DNA from: Xiphydria camelus
Taxonomy: Eukaryota > Arthropoda > Insecta > Hymenoptera > Xiphydriidae
NCBI GenBank assembly: GCA_963678675.1
Contig: OY783193.1
Coordinates: 17,620,427 to 17,684,426, forward strand
DNA length: 64,000 bases
Reading direction: 5' to 3'
The position numbers and the translations under genes were made by a program. Under the pieces are notes generated by a model, which saw only the letters and a list, made by a program, of their open reading frames with translations, made no database searches and was not told the origin of the DNA. Positions 11,986 to 23,185 of the stretch are shown here, piece by piece. Numbering within the stretch: the stretch's first letter is position 1; every line of letters starts with the position of its first letter.

Positions 11986-12430
11986 TATATATACTATGTA
12001 AATGTCATGTTTCTCAAGGGGTGTCTTTCAGTGAACCGTCATACGTAGAATCATACGATATCTACATCTGTATACACGCATGTAGATATAGTCTATGCGT
12101 GTACTACAATACGTTTAAGTGGCCTTGACCTACGCAACTTACCATGCTCAACATCCCTTGCTTACAAGGAAGCTTCGCGCACCGCATATATTTGCTTGGG
12201 TCAACGCATTCGTATTCCCCACTGATTGGACCCTCTCTTCTAGCATCCCTCCGATCGTGCAAAGTGCAGTGTGCGAGTGTGCTTCTAATGACAATACGTG
12301 TCGGCATCCTAGCTAGGTGCAGTGTGCCAGAGAGTCATGCCACACACTCTTATTTATTTATCCTATCGAATGGCCGACTGCGACTTGGGTGTTGAATCCA
12401 TGAGTCGATCTTTCATACAAGTACATACTA
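11986..12430. other. No gene recognised
   Basis: Contains a short palindrome around 12060-12110 (tgtagatata, tatgcgtgta words) and otherwise unremarkable sequence between two TIR elements. Confidence 0.35.
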
Positions 12431-13247
12431 CCGCATGTCCTATGGCCAACCGCGCAGGTGAGCTGCGACCTGAATTCTTGACTTCGGCAGTATTTATGGT
12501 ACAGTTAGAGTGGGCTTCAGACGAGTGCGCTGCATAAGAACGAAAAGTGTCGACTGCTCTTCTAATAGCTGTCAATTCGGGAGATCGAAGCGTTTCCTGT
12601 AACCTCAAAATCGTAAAATTTTGAATTAGTAGTGAATAATTTGTAGAAGTGATGAGAAATAATCATAAATAATCTTCCGAATTGACACCTTAGGTATCGC
12701 TCACGCCACTTCATAAAACTACTTCCTAGACACGCGCGGTGCTAGCGCGGAAATAATTTCTGAAACAAATAGGCACATGTGAGGCGTGTAATTCGATTGG
12801 ACATCGAAAAAACCCGAATGATTGTTAACTCTCACTTCTGAACATTACTTACCATTTATTCAAAGATTCACGATTTCGAGCTTAGACTTCGATCTCCCGA
12901 ATTGATAGCAATCGGGAGATCAGACGTTTCACACTTTTCGTAAGAACGCAGCGTAAGAGCGAAAAGCGTCGTCTGATTTCCCGATGGCTGTCACAATTCG
13001 GAAGATTATTTATGATTATTTCTCATCACTTCTACAAATTATTCACTACTAATTCAAAACTTTACGATTTTGAGGTTACACGAAACGCTTCGATCTCCCG
13101 AATTGACAGCTATTAGAAGAGCAGTCGACACTTTTCGTTCTTATGCAGCGCACTCGTCTGAAGCCCACTCTAACTGTACCATAAATACCGCCGAAGTCAA
13201 GAATTCAGGTCGCAGCTCACCTGCGCGGTTGGCCATAGGACATGCGG
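12431..13247. mobile_element. TIR element, ccgcatgtcc family, copy 2
   Basis: Same structure as 10443-11255 and almost the same sequence over 817 bases, with TA flanks at 12429-12430 and 13248-13249. The few differences suggest both insertions are recent. Confidence 0.85.
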
Positions 13248-13455
13248 TATACTAGGTAATAATTCATGCATCCTGGATGATCTCGCGATCGTTTTCCTAC
13301 AATGTTAATGCTAACTCGTTGGACGCTATTTGTATCGATCTCGTCTGTCCATTTTAATCTTTCTCTCATTGAATAAACATTAAATTTCCGTTATGAAGAA
13401 GCATTTAATCCTCGACGTTATTTTTTAAATACTGTATTATTAATGTTTCATGAGA
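13248..13455. other. Spacer without features
   Basis: AT-rich DNA between two elements; nothing recognised. Confidence 0.4.
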
Positions 13456-15475
13456 AAGGACCCCACACAAACCTTATGGGAACTGGTTCCCGGTGAATTT
13501 GGCTGGACTTTACATATGTTGTAGATCTTGATATTCTGATCAAAAGTTATCATTGCCGCAACAACGAAAAATGGACAGTTTTTGAGTTTTGAGACCTTAA
13601 AGTTCATACTTTTTGCTTTCCGTCATACGATCTATTGGATCGAAATAATCATGTAAAATCAGGTTTTCTGTGAGTTTTGCTAAAAATTACGTATTTTGTA
13701 GTAGGTGAGCTAACGATTTAGGTCAGACAAAAAATAAGCAGTTGGGGGGGGGAGACTTTAAAGTTGCCGCTTTTTACTCGAAACCGTACACTCTTTTTCA
13801 GCCAATTCAAGCACGCATTCAAGATCATGTGCGATCTTGTGATCACGTGTTTGCCTGCATATACTTATGCGCGAGAATTCTCGTGCGTGCATGTGCATAG
13901 ATTTTTATTTTTTAATGTCTGATTTTCTTTCTTATTTTTGCCGTGTATCTACATTATTTTAGCGCACAAATCTGATGAAAACTGGTTCAGTACCTACTGA
14001 AATCCTCGCATACTTCACATATATTGTAGTTTATGACCTCCTGATCAAAAGTTACCATTGCCATAGACTCAAGAAATAGGAGACTTTTAAGTAGTACAAC
14101 TTTTACTTACGACCGTACGCTCTGCTGTATTAAACGAGTCTTATGGCTCTTAAATCCTGGTGAATATGTCTCACCTGCACGAATATTGCAGGTCATGATT
14201 AGCTTTTCATATATCACTGTTCCGACAAACGATGGTCGGAATTCTGAATATCGATCCTTAATAATTAGCATCACCGCGATATATATAGCTCGTTAATGTT
14301 CATTACCTTTCAACTTCTCTACTGCATGCCGTTTTAGATGCTGGTCATAGACCACCGCAACACACTCCGAATAAAGTAATAGAAATGCTGAATAACGAAT
14401 AGAAAGCTTTCATCAAAATGTAACCACATTAGAGATATGCGCCAGTAACAATACAAACAATCTTACCCTAATTCAGATATGTCCACGTCGTTGATCCTGG
14501 GCAACGCAAAGAGCGGGTAACATTGTACACATATGTACATTCGCATACATATGAGAAATACATACAAGGCAAGAACACGTCCATACGATTCGAACCATGT
14601 TGCATACATACCGGAGATTGATTGAGTAGAACGTAAGATCGCAAGTAAAAAACGACAACTTTAAAGTCTCCGATTTTCGAACCTGTTTCATTTTTGAGTT
14701 TGCATTTATGGTGACATTTGAACAGCTGATCATGACCTGCAATATTCGTGCAGGTGAGACATATTCACCAAGATTTAAGAGCCATAAGCCTAGTTTAATA
14801 CAGCAGAGCACACGGTCGCAAGTAAAAGTTGTACTACTTAAAAGTCTTCTATTTTTTGAGTCTATGGCAATGGTAACTTTTGATCAGGAGGTCATAAACT
14901 ACAATATATGTGAAGTACGCGATGATTTCAGTACTGAACCAGTTTCCATGAGATTTGTACGCTAAAACAATGCAGATACACGGAAAAAATGAGAAAGAAA
15001 ATCAGACATTAAAAAATAAAAATCTATGCACATGCACGCACGCACACACTCGCGCATAAGTATACGGAGGCAAACACGTGCTCACAATATCGCACATGAT
15101 CTTGAATGCGTGCTTGAATTGGCTGAAAAAGAGCGTATGGTTTCGAGTAAAAAGCGGCAACTTTAAAGTCTCCCCTCCTCCCCCAACTGCTTATTTTTTG
15201 TCTGACCTGAATCGTTAGCTCACCAACTATAAAATACGTGACTTTTAGCAAAATTCACAGAAAACCTGATTTTACATGATTATTTCGATCGAAAATAGAT
15301 CGTACGACGGAAAGCAAAAAATATGAACTTTAAGGTCTCAAAACTCAAAAACTGTCCATTTTTCGTTGTTGCGGCAATGATAACTTTTGATCAGAACATC
15401 AAGATCTACAACATATGTAAAGCCCAGCCAAATTTACCGGGAACTAGTTCCCATAAGGTTTGTGCGGGGTCCTTT
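13456..15475. mobile_element. 2-kb palindromic element with arms of about 730 bases
   Basis: Left arm 13456-14185 begins aaaggaccccacacaaacct. Right arm 14730-15475 ends with the complement (tgtgcggggtccttt). The arms are high-identity but not perfect. The centre (14186-14729) is unique to this element. Short frames (14473-14965, 15024-15251, 15387-15623) carry no known domain. A foldback/MITE class element; no clear target duplication seen. Confidence 0.8.
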
Positions 15476-15658
15476 ATTCGTCAAGGTAAAGTTTCCTGAA
15501 AATAGAATAAAGTTATTCACACAAATCAACAAATCTTTCATACAAAAAATTAATAAAATTCTAGGCAATTTTTTAAATCAATTAATTAATCTTTCTACCG
15601 CAGTTGATATTTATCCGTGGTGAAATTTTGGTTCGCTTTCAGATATACGTATGTTTAA

Positions 15659-16036
15659 CCTTCGAGCGCCCGTGTCAGAAATAGTGACACAGTCTCCCGC
15701 GTAAGGCGGCCATCTGGCCGCCCAATATTTTTTTTTCGTTTTCTGTCATTCTAACTTCATATTTACTGGTTACTAAAGGGTAACTGGTTGAGATAACATT
15801 CGTATTTCATTTAAACAAACTTTAATAAAACGAAAAATCAAAATGGCACACATAGGAAGGAGAAATCTCCATGTTTAACTGAAACTGAAAATCAATTTTT
15901 GGATACAAAATCTGGCGAAGAAAGGAGTAAATGAGGATTACGTCGGGGTTTCACCGTTCGATTCACATTGATAAAGAAATGCCGCGCATTTTTCGAAAAA
16001 GGCGGCCAATTGGCCGCCCATGCTGGGGCTCGAAGG
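15659..16036. mobile_element. TTAA-flanked MITE (piggyBac-like)
   Basis: Tips ccttcgagcgccc and gctcgaagg. TTAA lies at the left flank and TTAG at the right. Near both ends sits a GC-rich palindrome (gcggccatctggccgcc and gcggccaattggccgcc). Only 378 bases, with no coding capacity. The Harbinger element starts directly after it. Confidence 0.6.
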
Positions 16037-16171
16037 TTAGGGGGCATTTACACAGGTCGATTTTCGCCGTGCGGCTGGTCGCTTACGAAGTCGCCTCTGT
16101 AAGCGGCATTGCTACCCCATTTACACAGTCGACTGAAATCGTAAGCGACTAAGTCATTTTCTTCAAAAATT

Positions 16172-16441
16172 TTGAGCAGAACAGATCTTTTACGTGCTGG
16201 CAACAAAATAGTTAGTGAATCAATTCTTCAAGAATTGGCTAAAGAACAAAGAAAGAAAAAGAAGAAGAAGGAAAGGAAAAAACATGAATGTTGGGTTCGC
16301 GGATGGATTTCTCGACGTAAAATATTGGGTGCTTCGGATAGGTACTTTATTGATGGAATTGGGGTCAGAAGATCCAGATTATTTGAGAAAATGTTTAAGA
16401 ATGACTACAGATCAGTTTGAGACTTTACTACGTAACCGATG
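16172..16441 (+). pseudogene. Harbinger transposase N-terminal fragment, frameshifted
   Basis: A lysine-rich start is followed by WVRGWISRRKILGAS. After a frameshift near 16335 the text resumes as SEDPDYLRKCLRMTTDQFE and TLLRN. These are the hallmark N-terminal residues of Harbinger nucleases (W..PWI..R...GA, DP..Y.N.LRM....F..LL). A stop follows and the element at 16474 begins. The DDE domain is gone. Confidence 0.8.
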
Positions 16442-16822
16442 AATAATGGCACATCCCTATTAGCGCAAGAAGGGGTCGGGCTGTCTAAAGGTAAGTCTAT
16501 ACCGGGATACAAAAATGTTGGCAACACGATAATCCGGTGTTGGCAACACGATAATCCGGTGTTGTCAACATGTATCCCGCCGACTTGCAACTCGCCGACG
16601 GATACTCGGCAACAGCCACTATCCGAATGTAGGTACAAACCGGGATACAAAATGTTGGCAACATGTTGGCAACACGAGTATCCCGTCGACTAGCGACAAT
16701 TTAATTGCTACTCGTAAACTGCGGGCGGCATGACATCAAAGAAAGCTGTTGCCTGTTGCTTGTATCCGAGTTTCCCGTTTGAAATGGGAAACATCGGAAA
16801 CATCGCTCTCTCTGGACTAGAA

Positions 16823-16926
16823 TCTACCTACCTACCTACCTATATACCTAGCTATCTACCTACCTACCTATACCTACCTACCTACCTACCTACCTACCTA
16901 CCTACCTACCTACCTACCTACCTACA
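16823..16926 (+). repeat. (TACC)n microsatellite
   Basis: Roughly 100 bases of tacc repeats with a few interruptions (tatata, tagctat) near the start. Confidence 0.9.
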
Positions 16927-17334
16927 TACGATAATGTTCCGTTGCGCGAGGGACAGCATTTCAGAAGGTCGATTGAAACCTTTTAATAGTATCGATCATA
17001 AATAACATATATTTCTTGCATAAATTTTTCATTGAATGCCACATTATACGGGCCGCACAGTGTTCACATGGCAGATCGGACGGCGTATCGTATTTCTCAT
17101 TTTACAAAGCAGTACTCTCTCACTACATGTGTATGTTCTTTCTAGATTGAAAAGAAAGGCACGTAATTATTTCTCTCGGCAGAGGCACTCTCCCGATGCG
17201 TGATTTCGCGCATACGGCTGCCAAGTGGCACGTGCGAATATCAAGCCACGTTTAGGCTTCTGTCGGTAAATTTGAGCCGCGTCAAAGGAGCTTCGAAATA
17301 TAGCGGTATCTATTACCGCGGGCACTGTAGAAAA

Positions 17335-17510
17335 TGACTCATTCTGACCTGTCCCATATCGCCCGCCTCGCCGGGGGTATGTTTCGGCGAATCTAGGCTA
17401 CCTGAAGGGTTAATTGCCGGACGAGTCGTAATGAACCCCTTACCACAAAAAAATATCCATTGTAATAGATACCGCTATACTTTGAATATTAAATCAGCTT
17501 TGTAAAGGGG
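17335..17510 (+). repeat. Core-family copy 3
   Basis: Contains cggcgaatctaggct, gggttaattgccggacgagt, cgtaatgaaccc and ataccgctatactt in the same order as 62590-62740. Located in the middle of the gttggcaaca element. No open frame is conserved among copies. Confidence 0.65.
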
Positions 17511-17988
17511 AGAAATGAATTCAATACATGACTGATGCAGTTGATGGCCAATTAGGGAACACTTAATGACAAGTAACTCCGCCATTAAATTGTCACCATA
17601 GCTTGTCCCGTTTTGTAAAAACTGTCGCTGCCTCCACCTTCTTTTTCGCTTCTGGGAGGCTATTATGATGAAAGCAGGACTAACACCAGCAGCAATAAAC
17701 GGTTCCATTTGTTAACATCAAAACTCCGTTTCGTTTGAACGCTCAACTGGTTCTGATCGCATGTATCTGGATACAAGTCGATGTATCCAACAGTATGTTG
17801 CCAACAGCGACATCATGTTGGCAACACTCAATGTTGATGTTGCCAACAGCGATGTTGATGTTGCCAACAGCGATGTTGCCAACAGCCATAAACGTGTTGC
17901 CAACATGTTGCCAACATTTTGTATCCCGGTCTAAACGTACCTTTAGAGGAATGGTTCGACCCTCATTATCTGGAAACGCCAGTGTTAA

Positions 17989-18130
17989 GGCCATCACACG
18001 TGAAAAAACGTAAGCAGTAACAGTAAGGATTGACCAATCAGAAATATCATTCTTACGGAATTATGCTTAAACAGACTTTCTGATTGGTCAATCCTTACTG
18101 TTACTGACGTTTTTTCACGCCTGATGGCCT
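17989..18130. mobile_element. TTAA-flanked hairpin MITE
   Basis: Arms of about 60 bases (ggccatca...tgaaaaaacg...cagtaacagtaaggattgac and complement) enclose a loop of about 30 bases. TTAA stands at 17985-17988 and at 18131-18134. piggyBac-type target; no coding capacity. Confidence 0.8.
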
Positions 18131-18449
18131 TTAAGTCAGTGTCCGCGAGACGATTTGTGTGTACAGGTGCCGACTATAGTCGGCGTTCGCGAAACTTTAT
18201 AATAACTTAATATTCATACAATATACTCATTTTCATGTTTTTCATATAATACGATGAAATAGTTGTTATGTAGCTCTTAAAAAAGTGTACATACAAGACA
18301 ATCACAAAGTGGCGTCGAAAGACGTAAGTCCGAACATCGAAGACTACCGATGTGCAAAATGCACACTTCGCGGCGCGCACTAGAGTGCTAGAGCAGAGCG
18401 GGCTGCCGTAAGGAAAGGGTTAAAAATCGGTCAGCCGTAGGAAACAAAA

Positions 18450-18696
18450 TTAATGTACCACCACTCCTTTTAGAATTTGCTATCTTGGTGGCCTCCCTGT
18501 TATATGTGGTTCGTAAATTTTTATCTTTAATTTAAACTTTCCTACTGATATGGTAAGATGCATTGCTTGAATAGGTAATAGACTTGAGAGCCGCTAAACG
18601 AACATCATTTCTCCTATAATCTGGTTCTCTTGGGTTCCATAAGCATGGGTGCCTTTCATAGCATTCCAAAAAGAGTATGGTATTATTTTTATCCAT
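18450..18696 (-). pseudogene. MADF-domain protein of the Harbinger element, frameshifted
   Basis: From the methionine at 18696 the minus strand reads MDKNNTILFLECYERHPCLW then NPREPDYRRNDVRLAALKSI, the classic first half of a MADF (Myb/SANT-like) domain. A frameshift near 18540 is followed in another frame by NLRTTYNREATKI and KRSGG, the conserved second half. MADF proteins are the usual DNA-binding partner of Harbinger nucleases. Not translatable as one protein. Confidence 0.75.
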
Positions 18697-18984
18697 ACTT
18701 AATTTATGCAACCCAACGATATGTACGGCCAAAAGTTGGAAGACTACCAACTTTGGCGTTTTCGATTTTAGTCACCTTCTGTGCAGTCGATTTGCTATTT
18801 ATGTACTCGGTCGATTTTCGCCGTGCGGGCCTAGTCATTCGGCGGAAATCGACCCGTGGAAAGCCCAAAGTTGGCGTTTTCGATTTTAGTCGCCTTCTTT
18901 GCAGTCGATTTGCTATTTGCACAGTCGATTGTCGCCGTGCGGCCTAGTCGCGCGGCGAAAATCGACCCGTCTAAACGCCCCGAT

Positions 18985-20371
18985 AATGGTACGGTAAGAG
19001 GGAATTATATTAATTTATCTGATATTCGAATCACCTTTCTTTATTAAATGTGATTAAATCAGTTCGAAATATCACTTATCCGTTTTAAAGGTAATCCAGC
19101 ATGCTCATACGAAATTCACTGTCATAATAATTAAAACAGATACTAGCATGAGTGCCCGGTAGTGGTAGCCCCTTATATGAGAAAAATATTTGTTCCCTAT
19201 CCCGCCTAATCTATCTCGCTCTTTCGTTTCTTCCGCAACAGTAATGATTTCGGAGGGTAGTTGTCGCAGAAGCTTCGCCGAATCTCTCTTGCGAACGACA
19301 CCTGATGCGAGAGTACGAAAATTAAAAAGGACTGAGAAAATTTAAGAACGAAGCAGTCTGCGATAATGGGAGAAGCGGCAGGAGTGCGAGTCAAGAATAA
19401 ACGAACCAGTGTCAGTGTACCAGTCCCTTATGCATAATTCATGAAAAAGCACTGGCAAGGTAAGGTGTCTGGCGTATATACACAGGTACAATAACCCCTT
19501 GGCTAATTATTCTCATTAATGGAAAAGCCGGAAAACGGTAAAGACGCCGAGAACAATGCCGCGCGTATGTGGGTATGTGTATACACGTCGAACTCTAAGA
19601 GTTCATTACGATGCACCTCGCGCCGCTTCCAAGATAATCATTATCCGTCGTCGTTACACTTCCCGTTGTGCGAGAGGAAAGAGAATGCGGGAAAAGGAAT
19701 CAGGTGGAAAGAAGAAAGATAATTATTTTTCGTTTGAAAAACTTATTATATCAATTAATACGTAAGGTAAAAATTCCGCATGTTTGAATATTGAATGGTA
19801 TAGAAAGCTTCACACTGAATGAAGCCAGATTCCAATGGGGATGCCAGCTGATCCAGAGGACGCCAGATGCTGGTTCTCCGATTTTTAATCTTATTGGTTT
19901 GATTTTAGCGACCATGACACTTTTTTAAAATTCGAACCAATCAGACTAGAAGGAACCAATGATCGTGGCGCCGAGTAAACTTTCCCAATTAAATGACGAC
20001 GAACCTCCTACACTGAAAACATAAATATCGATCCAGATTTGTCGCGTATCCTCGTATCGTATTCCTGTTGCGTATCAGTGTGGACGGGCAAATGTTGCAC
20101 CATTGCGTATCAAAATTTGATACAAAGATATGCAACGGCTTCTTTCGCTTATTTGTCAGTTTTTCGCCTTCACATCAGAGGAATGATACGCAACGCTACT
20201 CGTATCGTACATGCACATTTCGTTTTTGATATGCGCAAAGGAGCAACGATACGGGAGAAAAATTTGTTGACTCTCATCACATCGTATCTTAAATTGAGAC
20301 GCAACGAGGATATGATACCAGGATTTTAGGGTATTTAGGGGTGTCTTTCATATCTAGGGGTTTCGAAAATA
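18985..20371. other. Mostly unique DNA
   Basis: Includes 19500-19740, of more even base composition with short frames on plus (19519-19765), none with a recognisable domain or clear splice context. 20040-20335 has several cgtatc/gatacg words (cgtatcgtat, tgatacgcaac, gatacgggag) that suggest an old repeat. No gene supported. Confidence 0.4.
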
Positions 20372-20399
20372 CGTGGGTCAGTTGAAAAGTTTCCGGCCT

Positions 20400-20820
20400 T
20401 TTTAGGAAAAACACATATTTCAAGGTAAAAAAATTTATTCCTCAACATAGTCTTCTCGTAACTCGATACACTTAATCAATAGTTTCTCCTAACCCTTCAA
20501 GCCGTCAGAACAAAAATTCTATTTGTCCACCTGAAAAATACAGGTCTACAGCGTTTTCCACCTCGGCATTTGTCCCAAATTGTTTCCCCCAAGAAACGTT
20601 AGATCCAGGTTTTATCGACAGTTATCAAACGTCGAAAAAATTCAGCTGGATTTTTTTATACAGCTCAAGACGCTCGCTCGACATGTCAAGCCATACGCAC
20701 TTTTCAACACACGCGGCACCCAGCGCGCAGATAATTTTCTCATACCCAAATCCTCGTACAAAATCTTGTGCACTCAATCATCTAATATTGTAAGGTATAC
20801 CATAGCCTCCACACAACCAT
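20400..20820 (-). pseudogene. Mariner transposase, middle and C-terminal remnant
   Basis: On minus, in shifting frames: DLGMRKLSARWVPR, KKIQLNFF, a decayed first catalytic block, then an internal deletion to KQFGTNAEVENAVDLYFSGG followed by QIEFLF and a stop. This is the standard mariner C-terminus. The second and third catalytic aspartates are deleted. Confidence 0.8.
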
Positions 20821-20837
20821 TTGTAAGCGTACAATTG

Positions 20838-21270
20838 TCAGAGAAAGATATTCCGGGAGCTATTTTAATTTACGATACAATTGAAGCACACAGTGTACTT
20901 CAATTAAAACGTTGGCTTCAATGTAGAAATCAAAGGACTGAGGGAAAAAAACAAGATTTAATTGATAGGTTAGGAAACTAGCATGCTTCTTTATAATCTC
21001 TTAAATTCATTTTTCGAATATTTATTTCATTGCAGAGTGAAATTTTCTCTTGAGAAAAAAACGCCTATTGATCCGCATGTCGATCGTGGTAAATGGTTAG
21101 AGATAAAAGTAACAAATTTGAAGTCAAATGTCATATCACAGTTGCAACAACGACCAGACTATCCAAACCGTTGGAACACTTTCCCATCTTTTCCAATTCC
21201 ACATGCATTCAACATTGGTTGTACGTATGAGTATTTTATGAATATTCAGATGACCGATACCAGTACATAA
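20838..21270 (+). pseudogene. SAP-domain start of a SWIM/YqaJ-type transposon protein
   Basis: 20838-20981 encodes IPGAILIYDTIEAHSVLQLK then RWLQCRNQRTEGKKQDLIDR, a SAP DNA-binding motif (LKRWL...G...EGKKQDLIDRL). A stop follows, then an acceptor-like ttcattgcag at 21026-21035, and 21036-21270 continues with DPHVDRGKWLEIK and FPSFPIPHAFNIGCTYEYFM, ending at TAA. Insect transposon-associated proteins with this order (SAP, a GKWxE segment, then SWIM zinc finger and YqaJ-like nuclease) are known to me, but the SWIM and nuclease parts are absent here. No donor for the apparent intron is obvious. Confidence 0.6.
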
Positions 21271-21529
21271 TCCCCAAAATGTTCATGTGAAGAAATCCTT
21301 CATCTGCACGTCCACATAACCTCACCCACTTGTCACTTTTTTCACATTTATTACATTTCATGATATGTTTCCTAATCGATTCCTTCACATACCCCTTACA
21401 AAATTTAAGACAAGGTTTCGGGAACGAAATGAAGTGAAAACTTCCATTTTTACATTTTTTAGAACGTGTGTCACTTTTACACAAACCGTAACAGCATTGT
21501 TTAGTAGCATCTTTACGTTGTTTCTCCAT
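21236..21529 (-). pseudogene. THAP-like zinc finger protein fragment
   Basis: ATG at 21529, 97 codons. CCYGLCKSDTR, FHFISFPKPC and KWVRLCGRADEGF are in the order of THAP-like fingers (C-x4-C, FPKP, W...CGR). The protein stops soon after, with the terminal C-x-x-H not visible, and overlaps the 3' end of the convergent SAP fragment. The ATG lies just inside the mariner 5' region, where the mariner ORF would start. Probably a truncated remnant; weakly possible as a short DNA-binding protein. Confidence 0.55.
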
Positions 21530-22012
21530 GCTAAAATCACTTTTACTTTCGAATATTCGATTTGTTATTGACTAGAAATGTTTCAAATCCGCGTCATCAA
21601 CTTTGTAATTACTTTAATGATTTAATAAAATTTTTTTTCATCATTACACTTTCAAAAACTGTCCAAAAGTTAATCGGAAGCCGCTATTTTTACTTGCTCA
21701 TGCGCACAATTTTTTTCCAGAATGAAAAGGTCTATAAGGTCGGAACATTTTCAAATGACCCACGTAGTTCATGGGAATTTTTAATATACAATTATAGTTA
21801 AGATACACCGATTCATAAGACGAAAATAGCTCAATCCATATTTAATCCTCATTTGTGAATATTTAATGTCATCCAATAAACATCGAACTCTCACTGAGCA
21901 ATCACACTGAGGGAAAAATGTGGAGAAACTTACTATATGTATTTCCACTATATTATACCGTATATCCGAGGGCAAACCGCTCAAGTGCCGATACCCATTA
22001 TGGTCGATAGGA

Positions 22013-23185
22013 TCAAGGGGGCTAAAAATGAGACGGATTTTCAAAATTCCAATTTTCTGAAGTGACTAATTATATTTACAAACAGAATATTAAGCATATG
22101 TATTCATATTCACATTATGTGATCGATTTTTTAATAATTTTGACAGAATATTACAATTCAGAAGTGATATATAGTAAAAATTGTGTCTCATTTTTACCCT
22201 CAGGTTTGGGGAAATATGAGACACCTGTGGGTAAATTTGAGACAAGCTTTCTTTGTTGAACTATCTAATAAATTTCGGATGGAATGGTAATTTTAAGATA
22301 CTAAGGGTAAAAAGAAAGACAACAAAGTTATAAAAAACTAAAAAATTCTTCTGTACTTTGATCACAGTTAACATTGTGGCATTTTACAAATTAATTGTAC
22401 TGCATTTGTACAGTTTCAAAACTATTTGTGCATCTAAGGACTAGCAACAGACTAGCAAGTAGGTACCTAACAGAAACATTGTTCCTAAAATTATTTTAAG
22501 TAGGTACCGGGGCCACGGATTCTGTCGCTGGTGACTTTTTAAAATGCAATTTTTAAACGTACCAGCTAATGAACGATTACATCTCATACTTTCATTAGCT
22601 ATAGTGACGCTTGCCCTGGTTAATGAAAGCATAATAATTAATTATTCATATTTTGGTATGTTTAAATATGACATTTTGAAAAGTCACCAGCGACAGAATC
22701 CGTGAGCACGGGTGTAGGTACCTATGAATAACTGTCTCATATTTAACCTCAAAGCTGTTTCAATACGCACTGTCTCATTTTTACCCCAAAACATGTCTCA
22801 TTTTTTCACCTTACCTGTTTGCGTCCTTCAATTTATTTATATTTAAATATATCGGTATACGTTCGTAAAATGGCACTCAAAAGCCATTAAACAATCTCTA
22901 GGAACAATGTACAAGTTTTTCTTTCTGTTCACATGAATGCGGTAAGGAAATTTATTAGGACCGTTATGGAAAGTTTTAGAGGTTATAAATCGTAATGTTT
23001 GAATAGCTACTGTACCGATCTGTTAAAAGTTTCCTGTAGTCAAAATCTGTAGCGGATATGTAAGTAAGGCTTGTTACTTCATTATGACAATACAATTGTT
23101 TCAGAAATTCAACAACAGAGGACAGAGCAGATGGTATCTCATTTTTACCCCAAAGATTTGGGTGTCTCATTTTTAGCCCCCTTGA
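22013..23185. mobile_element. Element with aagggggctaaaaatgagac termini and repeated tgtctcatttttacccc words
   Basis: Left tip aagggggctaaaaatgagac, right tip its complement. The word tctcatttttacccc recurs at 22190, 22205, 22735, 22770, 22795, 23135 and 23165 in both orientations. A smaller hairpin element (22514-22705) is inserted in the middle. No coding sequence. Inserted in the left arm of the 21958-23835 element, whose halves rejoin outside it. Confidence 0.7.
22514..22705. mobile_element. Small TIR MITE (cacggattctgtcgctggtg)
   Basis: Tips cacggattctgtcgctggtg and perfect complement, arms of 26 bases or more, 192 bases in total, with ggtacc words outside both tips. Third level of nesting. 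Confidence 0.75.

Larger units (their letters stand above)
16474..17963. mobile_element. Element with ccgggatacaaaatgttggc termini and repeated gttggcaaca words
   Basis: The left end carries tctaaaggtaagtctatacc, then cgggatacaaaaatgttggc. The right end is its inverted counterpart (gccaacattttgtatcccgg). The word tgttggcaaca or its complement occurs several times near each end (16515-16680 and 17800-17930). The middle holds a tacc microsatellite (16823-16926), GC-rich sequence (17040-17330) and core-family copy 3 (17335-17510). No transposase. It sits inside the Harbinger element. Confidence 0.7.
16041..18984. mobile_element. PIF/Harbinger element, interrupted
   Basis: Left end ggggcatttacacaggtcga continues tttcgccgtgcggct. 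The right end is the inverted version (gcggcgaaaatcgacccgtc, then taaacgcccc). Inside, the left side encodes the start of a Harbinger transposase on plus, and the right side a MADF-domain protein on minus: the two-gene layout of Harbinger transposons. Insertions at 16474-17963 and 17989-18130 separate them. Most of the nuclease is missing. Bases 18720-18970 contain extra tandem copies of the subterminal sequence. Confidence 0.8.
20372..21764 (-). mobile_element. Mariner with non-mariner interior
   Basis: Tips cgtgggtcagttgaaaagt and, inverted, cgtgggtcatttgaaaatg, both flanked by TA. The left 450 bases are mariner 3' sequence on the minus strand. The right 200 bases look like a mariner 5' untranslated region. 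Between them (about 20822-21540) are SAP-type and THAP-like coding pieces that do not belong to mariner. Either a second element inserted and lost its ends, or the mariner captured the sequence. Confidence 0.75.

Noticed and set aside
10430..13255. Gene encoded four times as MRLQETLRSPELTAI-type frames
   Set aside because: The same frame appears in both arms of two copies of a TIR element; it is repeat sequence, not a gene family.
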